The notes below the pieces were generated by a model, which was given only the letters and a program-made list of their open reading frames with translations, was not told the DNA's origin and did no database searches. Position numbers and translations under genes: made by a program. A DNA stretch of 55,111 nucleotides from Sphingomonas albertensis (GTDB lineage Bacteria > Pseudomonadota > Alphaproteobacteria > Sphingomonadales > Sphingomonadaceae), in NCBI RefSeq assembly GCF_014358075.1, contig NZ_JACONT010000030.1, forward strand, positions 1-55,111, written 5' to 3'. Positions 36,606 through 44,801 of the stretch are shown here, piece after piece. Each line of letters opens with the position of its first letter. Position 1 is the first letter of the stretch.

Positions 36606-36637
36606 CAAAAACCCCGGTAGCTTGCGCCACCGAGGTT
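36606..36637. terminator. Bidirectional terminator between secreted gene and fliC
   Basis: AAAACCCCGGT ... ACCGAGGTTTT forms an 11-bp stem with one mismatch, and has A- and T-runs on the two sides, so it can work on both strands. A second inverted repeat (CGGCACCGACACC facing GGTGCCGGTGCCG) lies at about 36675-36717, next to the fliC stop. Confidence 0.8.
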
Positions 36638-36722
36638 TTCTCCGCCCTCAGCTTCTGGGAAGCAAGGCGGGTCCGATCGGCACCGACACCCTTTGGGGGG
36701 GCGGTGCCGGTGCCGGTCCGGA

Positions 36723-37622
36723 TTACTGAAGCAGCTTCAGGACGCTCTGCTGGCTCTGGTTCGCCTGGCTGAGCATCGCGGTCGATGCCTGGCTCAGGAT
36801 CTGCGCCTTGGCGAGCGCGGTCGTTTCGGCGGAGAAATCGGTGTCCTCGATACGGCTCTTGGCGTCCGACAGGTTGGTCGAGTTCGAGGTCAGGTTGTTG
36901 ACCGCCGACTGAAGCTGGTTCTGCGCCGCGCCGAGCGATGCACGACGGTTGGATACGAGCGAGATTGCATCATCATAATCGCTGAGGTCGCCACCCGCTG
37001 CGATCGTGGTCGTCGCGGGGGGGCCTGCAACAGTCGTTGCAATTACAACGCTGCCGACGCCGCCAGTAAGACTGGATCCTGTGCCCGTCGCAGCTTCGGC
37101 AAGGCTAGTTCCGAGATCCAACTCGATGACGTCGCTCGCATTCGCGCCAGCCTGGATATCGATTTTCTTCGCTGTCGTAGTAGTTGCTGGGGCGACCGGC
37201 GCAGTACCTGAAAACAGTTTCACGCCGTTAAATTCAGTGTTGGTGAGGACGTTCGTGATCTGCTTGGCCAACGAATCCTGCTCTAGCTTAATGTTGGCTT
37301 GGTCGCTGACAGAATACGTGCCGTTGCCCTTCTGAACTTCAAGTTCGCGCATGCGCTGAAGGTTGTTCGTCACCTCTTCGAGTGCGCCTTCTGCTGTCTG
37401 GGCCATCGAGATGCCGTCGTTGGCGTTGCGAATGCCCTGGTTCATGCCACGAATCTGCGAAGTCATCGACGATGCGATGGCAAGCCCTGCTGCGTTGTCC
37501 TTGGCCGAGTTGATGCTCTTACCGGTCGACAGGCGCTCCATCGAGGTCGCGAGAGCGTTGCTGGCTGCGTTTGAAGCGTTGGCCGCGCGCATGGCCGAGA
37601 CGTTGGTACCAATGACAGTCAT
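36723..37622 (-). CDS. fliC: Flagellin FliC
   Basis: A 299-residue flagellin. The N-terminal D0/D1 block ([20 protein letters not shown], then [20 protein letters not shown]) and C-terminal D1/D0 block ([20 protein letters not shown] ... [10 protein letters not shown]) are complete. The middle variable region is short and Thr/Ala/Gly-rich, so the outer D2/D3 domains are small or missing. It is secreted through the flagellar gate and forms the filament. It is transcribed alone from a sigma-28 promoter, opposite to the flanking operons. GGAG precedes the ATG at 37622. Apparent upstream extension of the frame crosses the promoter and is not coding. Confidence 0.96.
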   Translation of the reverse strand: MTVIGTNVSAMRAANASNAASNALATSMERLSTGKSINSAKDNAAGLAIASSMTSQIRGMNQGIRNANDGISMAQTAEGALEEVTNNLQRMRELEVQKGNGTYSVSDQANIKLEQDSLAKQITNVLTNTEFNGVKLFSGTAPVAPATTTTAKKIDIQAGANASDVIELDLGTSLAEAATGTGSSLTGGVGSVVIATTVAGPPATTTIAAGGDLSDYDDAISLVSNRRASLGAAQNQLQSAVNNLTSNSTNLSDAKSRIEDTDFSAETTALAKAQILSQASTAMLSQANQSQQSVLKLLQ

Positions 37623-37693
37623 AGCGAAATCTCCGTAAATGTTCCGACGATCCGCGCCGCCCCCATGGCGAAAACCCCGTGCCGTCGAGATGA

Positions 37694-37720
37694 GTAACGG
37701 CCGCCTCCGCGCCGACTTAA
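37694..37720 (-). promoter_or_regulatory. Sigma-28 (FliA) promoter of fliC
   Basis: Minus strand: TTAAGTCG (37713-37720), 11-nt spacer, GCCGTTAC (37694-37701). The predicted start near 37687 leaves a 65-nt leader. It lies in the 289-nt gap shared with the divergent activator gene; the rest of that gap is GC-rich and shows no ORF or clear second promoter. Confidence 0.75.
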
Positions 37721-37911
37721 GAGAAAAAATTGCCCCTCGCGTACGGGCTCGCACGCGGCCTTGCACAGGGGCGTCGCGCGGTCGTGCACGGGCAAGCGCA
37801 CCGCGTGTGTCCGCGCGGACGCGCCCGGACAAAATTTGCCGGCGAACGGCAGCGTTTAACCACAAGTTTACCAACCTGGGTGCACTTCTCGAATCGTCCA
37901 GGGGGAACACC

Positions 37912-39213
37912 ATGCGTTCGATTTTTCCGTCAGCCGCAGTAACTTCGCGGAAATATGCGCTCGTCTCGTCGCTTCGTGCGCAGGGGTTCGGCGTAGGCTC
38001 GTTCGAGACCGCCCAGCCGGGTGCGAACGACCTGTTTCTGGTCGCTGACGGCGAGGGCATCATCGCCCCTGCCCGCACCGTCGTGATCGGCTGCGAAGGT
38101 CGCGAAGTGACCCCGTCGCGTGACGGTGCGCCGGCGCGGATCAGCTTCGCGGCCGAGGACACTGCGGTCGGCAACGGCTTCGCCCGTGCGCTGATCGGCG
38201 GCCCGGAAATGCCGACCGCCGCGGACCCGGAATCACTCGCGCTGCTCGCCCTCGCGGAGCGCGTCGCCGCCGCCGACATCACCGTGCTGATCAACGGTCC
38301 GACCGGCACCGGCAAGGAAGTGCTCGCGCGTGCCATCCACAATGGCTCCGCGCGGAAAGACAAGCCGTTCATCGCGATCAACTGCGCCGCGCTCCCAGAG
38401 TCGATGCTCGAGGCGCTGCTGTTCGGGCACCAGAAAGGTGCGTTCACCGGTGCATCGTCGGGCGGCGACGGGTTCTTCCGCGCGGCAAACGGCGGCACGA
38501 TTTTGCTGGACGAAATCGCCGAGATGCCACTGCAACTGCAGGCGAAGCTCCTCCGCGTGTTGCAGGAGCGCGAGGTCGTGCCGCTCGGCGCGTCGGTGCC
38601 GCAGCCGATCGACGTCCGCGTCATCGCCTGCGCCAACCGCGATCTCCACGCCGAAGTCGCCGCCGGCCGTTTCCGCGCCGATCTCTATTACCGCCTCGCG
38701 GTGTTCCCGCTCGCGACCAAGTCGCTGGCCGAGCGCCCGCAGGATATCCCCGCGCTCGCCGCGACGCTGATCCTGCGTCACGCCGGCAACCGCAACGTCA
38801 TTCCCTGGCCGAGCCATGCGGCGATCGAACAGCTGATGCTGCACGATTGGCCCGGCAACGTCCGCGAGCTGGAGAACGTGATCCAGCGCGCGCTGCTGTT
38901 CTGCGGCGGCGATACGATCGAGGCGAACCACATCGTGTTCGACCGCCCGGTGACGATGACCTTTCAGCGCACCGCTTCGGTGACGCCGATCGCACCAGTC
39001 GCAACGCCGGCCGAGCCCGAGACCTTGGGCAACATCGTCCAGATGAGCGAATTCGCGGCGATCCGCGAGACGCTGAAGGCCTGCAACGGCAGCCGCATCG
39101 AGACCGCCAAGCGCCTCGGCATTTCCGAACGCACGCTGCGCTATCGCCTCGCCAAGGCACGCGAGCAGGGCGACGATATCGGCAGCGTCCATAACTGGGC
39201 CGCCTCGGCATGA
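37912..39213 (+). CDS. flbD: Sigma-54-dependent flagellar activator (FlbD/FleQ type)
   Basis: A 433-residue enhancer-binding protein. The N-terminal 115 residues do not show the acidic pocket and phospho-acceptor aspartate of a receiver domain. The AAA+ core follows: Walker A GPTGTGKE (about residue 125), the sigma-54 contact loop GAFTGA, and the LLDEIAEM Walker B. A Fis-type helix-turn-helix ([22 protein letters not shown]) ends the protein. It should activate the sigma-54 promoters before motA and the flhA operon. I chose ATG 37912 because AGGGGG precedes it. It overlaps fliE by 4 nt and so heads the fli operon. Confidence 0.9.
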   Translation: MRSIFPSAAVTSRKYALVSSLRAQGFGVGSFETAQPGANDLFLVADGEGIIAPARTVVIGCEGREVTPSRDGAPARISFAAEDTAVGNGFARALIGGPEMPTAADPESLALLALAERVAAADITVLINGPTGTGKEVLARAIHNGSARKDKPFIAINCAALPESMLEALLFGHQKGAFTGASSGGDGFFRAANGGTILLDEIAEMPLQLQAKLLRVLQEREVVPLGASVPQPIDVRVIACANRDLHAEVAAGRFRADLYYRLAVFPLATKSLAERPQDIPALAATLILRHAGNRNVIPWPSHAAIEQLMLHDWPGNVRELENVIQRALLFCGGDTIEANHIVFDRPVTMTFQRTASVTPIAPVATPAEPETLGNIVQMSEFAAIRETLKACNGSRIETAKRLGISERTLRYRLAKAREQGDDIGSVHNWAASA

Positions 39214-39572
39214 GCGGCGTGTCCGGAATCGGAGGCGGCGCGATGAGCGTCGACCGAGTCATGGCACTGCGCTCGCAGATCCTCGAACGCAACCAGGCGC
39301 TTTCGCGCGCTGGTGCCGCCGGGAACGTCGCGCCGACAGAGACGGTCAAGCCGACCAGCTTTGCCGACACGATGGAAACCGCGCTGAAGAGCGTGAACGA
39401 CGGCCAGACCCAGGCTGCCAAGCTCAGCGAAAGCTATGAGCGCGGCGAGACGGTCGACATCGCGAAAGTGATGCTCGCCCGCCAGCAGGCGTCAGTCGGG
39501 TTCGAAGCCACGTTGCAGGTCCGCAACAAGCTGCTGTCCGCCTACAAGGATATCATGAGCATGCCGGTCTAA
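39210..39572 (+). CDS. fliE: Flagellar hook-basal body complex protein FliE
   Basis: A 120-residue FliE, the adaptor joining the MS ring to the rod. The C-terminal conserved part is present: SFADTMETALKSVNDGQTQA, then a DIAKVMLARQQASVGFEATL helix and VRNKLLSAYKDIMSMPV. The first ATG overlaps the activator stop (ATGA); an ATG at 39243 is possible. It ends 1 nt before fliF. Confidence 0.92.
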   Translation: MSGVSGIGGGAMSVDRVMALRSQILERNQALSRAGAAGNVAPTETVKPTSFADTMETALKSVNDGQTQAAKLSESYERGETVDIAKVMLARQQASVGFEATLQVRNKLLSAYKDIMSMPV

Positions 39573-39573
39573 C

Positions 39574-41256
39574 ATGAGCACCGCACTCATCCCCGCTTCG
39601 TCTGGTGCAACCGAACGGTTCGCCAATCCCCTCCAGCAGATCAAGGGCGTGTTCGCGCAGCCCGCCGTTCGCCGCTCGCTGCCGATGGCGCTGATGGTCG
39701 GCCTGATCGCCGCCGCCGCGCTTGCGTGGATGAGCCTGTCGACGCCGCCGCAGAAGACGCTGTTCAGCGGCCTGCCGGATTCGGACAAGGCCGCGGTGAC
39801 GTCCGCGCTAACCACAGCGAACATCAAGAGCCATATCGACGAAGGCACCGGCGCGCTGACCGTCGGCGAAGACGATTACAGCCGCGCCAAAATGCTGCTG
39901 GCGGGCCAGGGCCTGCCGAAGGCGGCGCCCGGCGGTTACGCGATCCTCGATCAGTTGCCGATGGGCGTTTCGCGCGCGGTCGAAGGCGAACGCCTCCGCC
40001 AGGCACGCGAGTCCGAGATGGCGAAGTCGATCGAGGAGATCGATGCGGTCGCCGAGGCGCGCGTTCATCTCGCCATGCCGGAAGCGTCGGTGTTCGTCCG
40101 CGACAACGCTGCGCCGTCGGCGTCGGTGATCCTCAAACTTCAAGGCGGGCGTTCGCTCAGCGATGCGCAGGTAAGCTCAATCATCAATCTCGTCGCATCA
40201 TCGGTGCCGGGCATGAAGCCCGAGGCCGTGACGATCGTCGACCAGATGGGCGCGCTGCTCACCAAGGCCGGCGGCAACGACGGCGCGGGCGCCGCGAGCG
40301 ACGCGCGGATCGATATCCAGCGCCGTATCGAGGACAAGTATCGCACGCAGCTGATCGCGCTGCTTACGCCACTGGTCGGTGCAGGCAATTTTACCGCCGA
40401 GGTCCAGGCCGACGTCAATCTCGACGAGAGCCAGGCGACGCGCGAAAGCTATGAGAAGCAGGGCGTCCTGCGTGCCGAGACGGGTAACTGGACCGGCAAT
40501 CAGAGGGACGGCGCGGGCGCTGCTCCAGGCGGCATTCCTGGTGCGCTGAGCAATACGCCGCCGGCCGCGAGCACGCTGTCGACGCCACAGCCCGCGACGG
40601 GCAATCCAGGCGCCCCCGCGCAGCCGGTCGCCGGTGGCGCTGCGCCCGATGCGATGAAGCAGTCCGACCAGTATCAGCGCGCCTACGACCTCGGCCGCGA
40701 AGTGTCGGTAACGCGCGCGACGCCGGGTGGGGTCAAGCGCCTCTCGGTCGCCGTGCTCCTGCGCGATCCCGAAAAGGGTCGCCGCACCGCGATGGAAATC
40801 AACCAGATCAGCGATCTCGTGAAGAGCGCGGTCGGCTTCGACCAGGCGCGCAACGACAACGTGACGGTCATCAGCCGCAAGTTCGCCGGCGCCACCGATG
40901 CCGCTACCGGTCCTGCCTGGTACGACAATGCCTGGCTGCCGGTGCTCGCCCGCAACGGCACCGCGATCGTGATCGCGCTGCTGGTGCTGCTGCTCGGCGT
41001 CCGCCCGATCGCCAAGGCGCTGATGAAGAAGCGCGAGGACGCCACCACGCGTCCCGCCTTCGGCCAGCCGATCGGCGAGGTCGATGGCGACGGCGCGCCC
41101 GCCGGGATTGGGGTCGCGCCCCCCGTCAGCCTCGACCAGCTCGAGAACACGCGCGGCTATGACGACCGGATCGGCGCGGTCCGCGGCTTCACGCGCGACA
41201 ATCCGACGCGCGCGGCACTGGCGGTGCGCGACATGATCAAGGCGGACGCGAAGTGA
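39574..41256 (+). CDS. fliF: Flagellar MS-ring protein FliF
   Basis: The 560-residue MS-ring subunit. Span 1 lies around residues 32-50 (SLPMALMVGLIAAAALAWM) and span 2 near 455-475 (GTAIVIALLVLLLGVRPI). The periplasmic part has the ring-building modules (DKAAVTSALTTANIKSH; YAILDQLPMGVSRAVEGERL). A Pro/Ala/Gly-rich insertion covers roughly residues 315-360. The C-terminal cytoplasmic tail binds FliG. It overlaps fliG through GTGA. Confidence 0.96.
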   Translation: MSTALIPASSGATERFANPLQQIKGVFAQPAVRRSLPMALMVGLIAAAALAWMSLSTPPQKTLFSGLPDSDKAAVTSALTTANIKSHIDEGTGALTVGEDDYSRAKMLLAGQGLPKAAPGGYAILDQLPMGVSRAVEGERLRQARESEMAKSIEEIDAVAEARVHLAMPEASVFVRDNAAPSASVILKLQGGRSLSDAQVSSIINLVASSVPGMKPEAVTIVDQMGALLTKAGGNDGAGAASDARIDIQRRIEDKYRTQLIALLTPLVGAGNFTAEVQADVNLDESQATRESYEKQGVLRAETGNWTGNQRDGAGAAPGGIPGALSNTPPAASTLSTPQPATGNPGAPAQPVAGGAAPDAMKQSDQYQRAYDLGREVSVTRATPGGVKRLSVAVLLRDPEKGRRTAMEINQISDLVKSAVGFDQARNDNVTVISRKFAGATDAATGPAWYDNAWLPVLARNGTAIVIALLVLLLGVRPIAKALMKKREDATTRPAFGQPIGEVDGDGAPAGIGVAPPVSLDQLENTRGYDDRIGAVRGFTRDNPTRAALAVRDMIKADAK

Positions 41257-42263
41257 GCGAGGTCGCACTTCGCACCTACACCGGCGTCGAGCGCGCCGCG
41301 GTGCTGATGATGCTGGTCGGCGAGGAGGAGGCCGCGGCCATCCTCCAGAAGCTCGAACCCGAAGAGGTACGCCAGCTCGGTGCGGCGATGTTCAAGGTCG
41401 CCGACGTGTCGGAGCAAGAAGTCGAGGACGTGCTGGACGATTTCGTCGACCGCGCCCGCGAGCGGACCGCGATCGGCTTCGACCCGCGCCCCAAGATCGA
41501 GGCGGTGATGAACCGCGCTTTGGGTCGTGAAAAGGCCGAGAGCGTACTCGCGCGGATCACGCCGGCCGAGGCGGCATGCGAACTCGAACTGCTCGACTGG
41601 CTCGACGCGCCCGAGATCGCGGCGATGATCGAGAAGGAGCATCCGCAGATCGCCGCCGTACTGATCGCCAATCTCGATGCGTCGGTCGGCGGCCAGGTCC
41701 TCGAACTGCTGCCCGACGCGGTCCAGCCCGACATCCTCCACCGCATCGCGCGGCTCGGGCCGATCACGCCCGAAGCCGTCGATACGCTGCGCACGCTGCT
41801 CGCCAACCGCACCAGCACAGGGTCGACCGGCGCTGGCGTCACGCTGGGTGGCACACGCGAGGCGGCGAAGATTCTGTCCGGTGCGCGCAAAGCGACCGAA
41901 CAGCGGGTGATGCCGAAGCTGTTCAAGATCGACCGCGATGTCGCAAAAGCGATCGAGGAGGCGATGTTCGTCTTCGACAACCTGCTCGAACTCGACGACA
42001 AGAATCTGGGCACGCTGATCCGCAACGTCGACAGCGAGATCCTGACCAAGTCGCTGAAGGGCGTCGACGAGACGATCCGCAACCGTTTCCTCGGCTGCAT
42101 GTCGGCGCGCGCCGCCGACGGCATCCGCGACGAGATGGAGGCACGCGGGCCGATGAAGCTCGCCGAAGTGCTCGAAGCGCAAAAGGCGATGATCGCGATC
42201 GCGCGCGGGCTGGCGAAGGACGGCACGATCCAGATGGGCGGGGGCGAAGACGATTATGTCTAA
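41253..42263 (+). CDS. fliG: Flagellar motor switch protein FliG
   Basis: A 336-residue rotor protein starting at GTG (overlap with fliF). The N-terminal domain (RAAVLMMLVGEEEAAAILQK) binds FliF. The middle domain has the EHPQIAAVLIANLD motif. The C-terminal domain has the torque helix with charged residues (VFDNLLELDDKNLGTLIRNV), which meet the MotA loop. It forms the C ring with FliM and FliN. Overlap with fliH is 8 nt. Confidence 0.96.
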   Translation: MSEVALRTYTGVERAAVLMMLVGEEEAAAILQKLEPEEVRQLGAAMFKVADVSEQEVEDVLDDFVDRARERTAIGFDPRPKIEAVMNRALGREKAESVLARITPAEAACELELLDWLDAPEIAAMIEKEHPQIAAVLIANLDASVGGQVLELLPDAVQPDILHRIARLGPITPEAVDTLRTLLANRTSTGSTGAGVTLGGTREAAKILSGARKATEQRVMPKLFKIDRDVAKAIEEAMFVFDNLLELDDKNLGTLIRNVDSEILTKSLKGVDETIRNRFLGCMSARAADGIRDEMEARGPMKLAEVLEAQKAMIAIARGLAKDGTIQMGGGEDDYV

Positions 42264-43008
42264 CGGCTTCACCGCGGGCTTCGCGTCGCGCCACACGACG
42301 ACGGCGCACATCCTGGCGAGTGCGTTCGCGCCGCCGTCCGGCTTCGCCGCGGCGGATATCCGCGAGCGTGCCGCACCGCGTCCGACAAGCAACTTTTCGT
42401 CGCCGAGCTTCACCTCGCAACCCATCACGGAGCCGAGTGCGCCGAAACACTTCAGCCCGGCGGACAAGGACGTGAACCCGACCGCGGGCTGGGATCCGCT
42501 CGATCCGGTGAGCGAATCCTCGTTCATCGATCCGCTCGCCGACGCGCATGCCGCCGGTTATGCCGAGGGCCTCGCCGCTGCGGCTGCTGCCGCGCGGGAC
42601 GCTGGAGCGCGCGACACCGCGTTGCTCGGCGATCTCGCCACCGCGCTGGGCGGCGACCGGATCGACCGCGAACGGATCGCCGCCCAACTCCGCCAGACCG
42701 TGCTGTTCCTGGTTTCGAAACTGGTTGGCGAAGTCGGGATCGCGCCCGACGTCCTTGCCGGCCGGATCGAGACCGCCGCCGAACTCCTGTCGGACTCCGC
42801 CGAATCCGCGCTGCTGCGCGTTCATCCCGACGATGTCGCATTGCTCGAAGGCCGCTTGCCGAAAACGATCTTCGCCGCGGGCGATCCGGGCGTCGCGCGC
42901 GGCAGCTTCGTACTCGAAAGCGCATCGACCATCGTCGAGGACGGCCCCGAACTCTGGCTCGATCAACTTGCGCAGGCGATCGACCGGGTGCCGGTGCCCA
43001 AATGCTGA
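42256..43008 (+). CDS. fliH: Flagellar export stator protein FliH
   Basis: A 250-residue FliH-like protein, the regulator that binds the FliI ATPase and links it to the C ring. Sequence conservation is weak. Position between fliG and fliI, an Ala-rich helix with G at regular spacing (ADAHAAGYAEGLAAAAAAA) and a C-terminal domain resembling V-ATPase E/FliH (LLRVHPDDVALLEGRLP) support it. The N-terminal 90 residues look disordered. It overlaps fliI by 7 nt. Confidence 0.85.
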   Translation: MSNGFTAGFASRHTTTAHILASAFAPPSGFAAADIRERAAPRPTSNFSSPSFTSQPITEPSAPKHFSPADKDVNPTAGWDPLDPVSESSFIDPLADAHAAGYAEGLAAAAAAARDAGARDTALLGDLATALGGDRIDRERIAAQLRQTVLFLVSKLVGEVGIAPDVLAGRIETAAELLSDSAESALLRVHPDDVALLEGRLPKTIFAAGDPGVARGSFVLESASTIVEDGPELWLDQLAQAIDRVPVPKC

Positions 43009-44327
43009 ACCGCTTTACCGCCGACTATCTCGAAACCCTCTCCAACGCCGATTTCGTCGCCAAGCCAAAGGTCTCGGGCCGTCTCGCCTCGTTCGACGGC
43101 CTCCTCATGGAAGCGGTCGGCCTGACCCTTCCGGTCGGCACCGTCTGCCAGGTCGGCGAAGGCGCGGCGAGCGTCGAGGCCGAGGTAATCGGCTTCCGCA
43201 ACGGCCGCACGTTGATGATGAACCTCGGTGGCCCCGCCGCGCTCCTACCGCGCGCGCCGGTCAAGCCGATCGGCCCTCCGGGCGAGGCCGAAGTCGGTGC
43301 CGCGCTGCTCGGTCGCGTGGTCGACGGCGCCGGCAAGCCGATCGACGGGCTCGGTCCGATCCGTGGTGCCGGGCGCTGGCCGCTGGCCGGCAAGCTCCAG
43401 TCGCCGCTCGACCGTGGCCGCGTGCTCGAACCGCTCGACGTCGGCGTGCGCGCGATCAACGGCCTGCTGACGATCGGCCAGGGCCAGCGCGTCGGCATCA
43501 TGGCCGGGTCGGGCGTCGGCAAGTCGGTGCTGCTCGGCATGATCGTCCGCGCGGCCCAGGCCGACGTGATCGTCATCGGCCTGATCGGCGAGCGCAGCCG
43601 CGAAGTCGCCGACTTCCTCGAAACCAAGGTTGCCGGCGAAGCGCGCAAACGCTCGGTCGTCGTCGCCGTCCCCGCCAACCACTCCCCCGTCCTCCGCATC
43701 CGCGGCGCACTCCGGGCGCACGCGATCGCCGAGTCCTTCCGCGACGAGGGCAAGAAGGTCCTCCTGATCATGGATTCGCTGACCCGCGTCGCGCATGCCG
43801 GTCGCGAGATCGGCCTGGCGCTCGGCGAACCCGCGTCCGCGCGCGGCTATCCGCCGTCCGCCATCGCGATGCTGCCGAACCTGATCGAACGCGCCGGCGT
43901 CGACGTCCACACCGGCGGCTCGATCACCGCGATCTACACGGTGCTGGCGGACGGCGACGACGGCAACGATCCGGTGGTGGACTCGGCGCGCTCGATCCTC
44001 GACGGCCACATCGTCCTCAACCGCCATCTCGCCGAGCGCGGCGTCTACCCCGCGATCGACATCGGCCCGTCGGTCAGCCGCGTGATGACCGACATCGTCG
44101 ACGCCCCCCATGCCAAGGCCGCGCGGACGCTCCGCCGCCACCTCGCCACGTACGAGGAAAACCGCGACCTCGTGCTGATGGGCGCCTATCGCCACGGTGC
44201 CGATCCGGCGATCGACGCCGCCATCGCCTGCCACCCGGCGGTCATGGAATATATCCGCCAGGACGCCGACGAGACCGTCTCGTTGAACGATGCGGTCGCC
44301 GAACTGACCGGCGTGTTCGGCGGCTGA
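43002..44327 (+). CDS. fliI: Flagellum-specific ATPase FliI
   Basis: A 441-residue F1-beta-like ATPase that energises export. Walker A GSGVGKS lies near residue 168. The Walker B is in KKVLLIMDSLTRVAHAGREI, and the specific ATPase signature is in PPSAIAMLPNLIERAG. An N-terminal beta-barrel-type domain and a C-terminal helical domain complete it. It lies 1 nt from fliJ. Confidence 0.96.
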   Translation: MLNRFTADYLETLSNADFVAKPKVSGRLASFDGLLMEAVGLTLPVGTVCQVGEGAASVEAEVIGFRNGRTLMMNLGGPAALLPRAPVKPIGPPGEAEVGAALLGRVVDGAGKPIDGLGPIRGAGRWPLAGKLQSPLDRGRVLEPLDVGVRAINGLLTIGQGQRVGIMAGSGVGKSVLLGMIVRAAQADVIVIGLIGERSREVADFLETKVAGEARKRSVVVAVPANHSPVLRIRGALRAHAIAESFRDEGKKVLLIMDSLTRVAHAGREIGLALGEPASARGYPPSAIAMLPNLIERAGVDVHTGGSITAIYTVLADGDDGNDPVVDSARSILDGHIVLNRHLAERGVYPAIDIGPSVSRVMTDIVDAPHAKAARTLRRHLATYEENRDLVLMGAYRHGADPAIDAAIACHPAVMEYIRQDADETVSLNDAVAELTGVFGG

Positions 44328-44328
44328 G

Positions 44329-44754
44329 ATGGCGGAGGCCCGTAGCAAGACGCTGGCGCGCATCCACCGCGTCCGCACGCTTCAGCTCGGGCTGACCCGC
44401 GCCGACGAAGCCCGCGCGCACGACAAGTTCGCCAGCGAACAGGCGCTTTCCGGCCGCATCGCACTGCTCGCCGAAGCCGTCGCGCCGATCCACGAAACGC
44501 GCGCCGCGGTCTCGCTGGGCGCGTCGGCACATTACCGCGACCGCCTGCAACAATCCGCCAATGCCGCGGTCGAACGCGTGCAGGCGGCCGAAAATCGCGT
44601 CGAACGCGCCGCCGAGGCAACCCACGCCGCCAAGCGCGATCAAAGCGCGGTCGAGAAGCTGCTCGCGCGCGCCGACGCCGACGCCGTGCTCAAGGCGATC
44701 CGCGCGATGGAGGAAGCGCCGGCGTTCCGGAAGGTTCGGCACGATCCTTGCTGA
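44329..44754 (+). CDS. fliJ: Flagellar export protein FliJ
   Basis: A 141-residue, almost entirely coiled-coil protein rich in Ala, Glu, Arg and Gln (KTLARIHRVRTLQLGLTRAD, ANAAVERVQAAENRVERAAE). FliJ is the central stalk of the FliHI ATPase and recycles chaperones. Assignment rests on size, coiled-coil pattern and the fliI-fliJ-fliK order. Confidence 0.85.
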   Translation: MAEARSKTLARIHRVRTLQLGLTRADEARAHDKFASEQALSGRIALLAEAVAPIHETRAAVSLGASAHYRDRLQQSANAAVERVQAAENRVERAAEATHAAKRDQSAVEKLLARADADAVLKAIRAMEEAPAFRKVRHDPC

Positions 44755-44801
44755 GGGAGGGCAATGCGGCCGCGTGCCGATCGCCCGAACGAGTATTCTG
44801 C

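Noticed and set aside
37740..37800. Possible sigma-54 site for fliC (GGCACG and TTCGC) upstream of its ATG
   Set aside because: The spacing between GG and GC is 12, not 10, and a good sigma-28 site with the family -10 motif lies nearby.
37623..38636. N-terminal extension of the fliC frame by 338 codons
   Set aside because: It crosses the sigma-28 promoter and the start of the divergent activator gene; the flagellin N-terminus [12 protein letters not shown] is at 37622.
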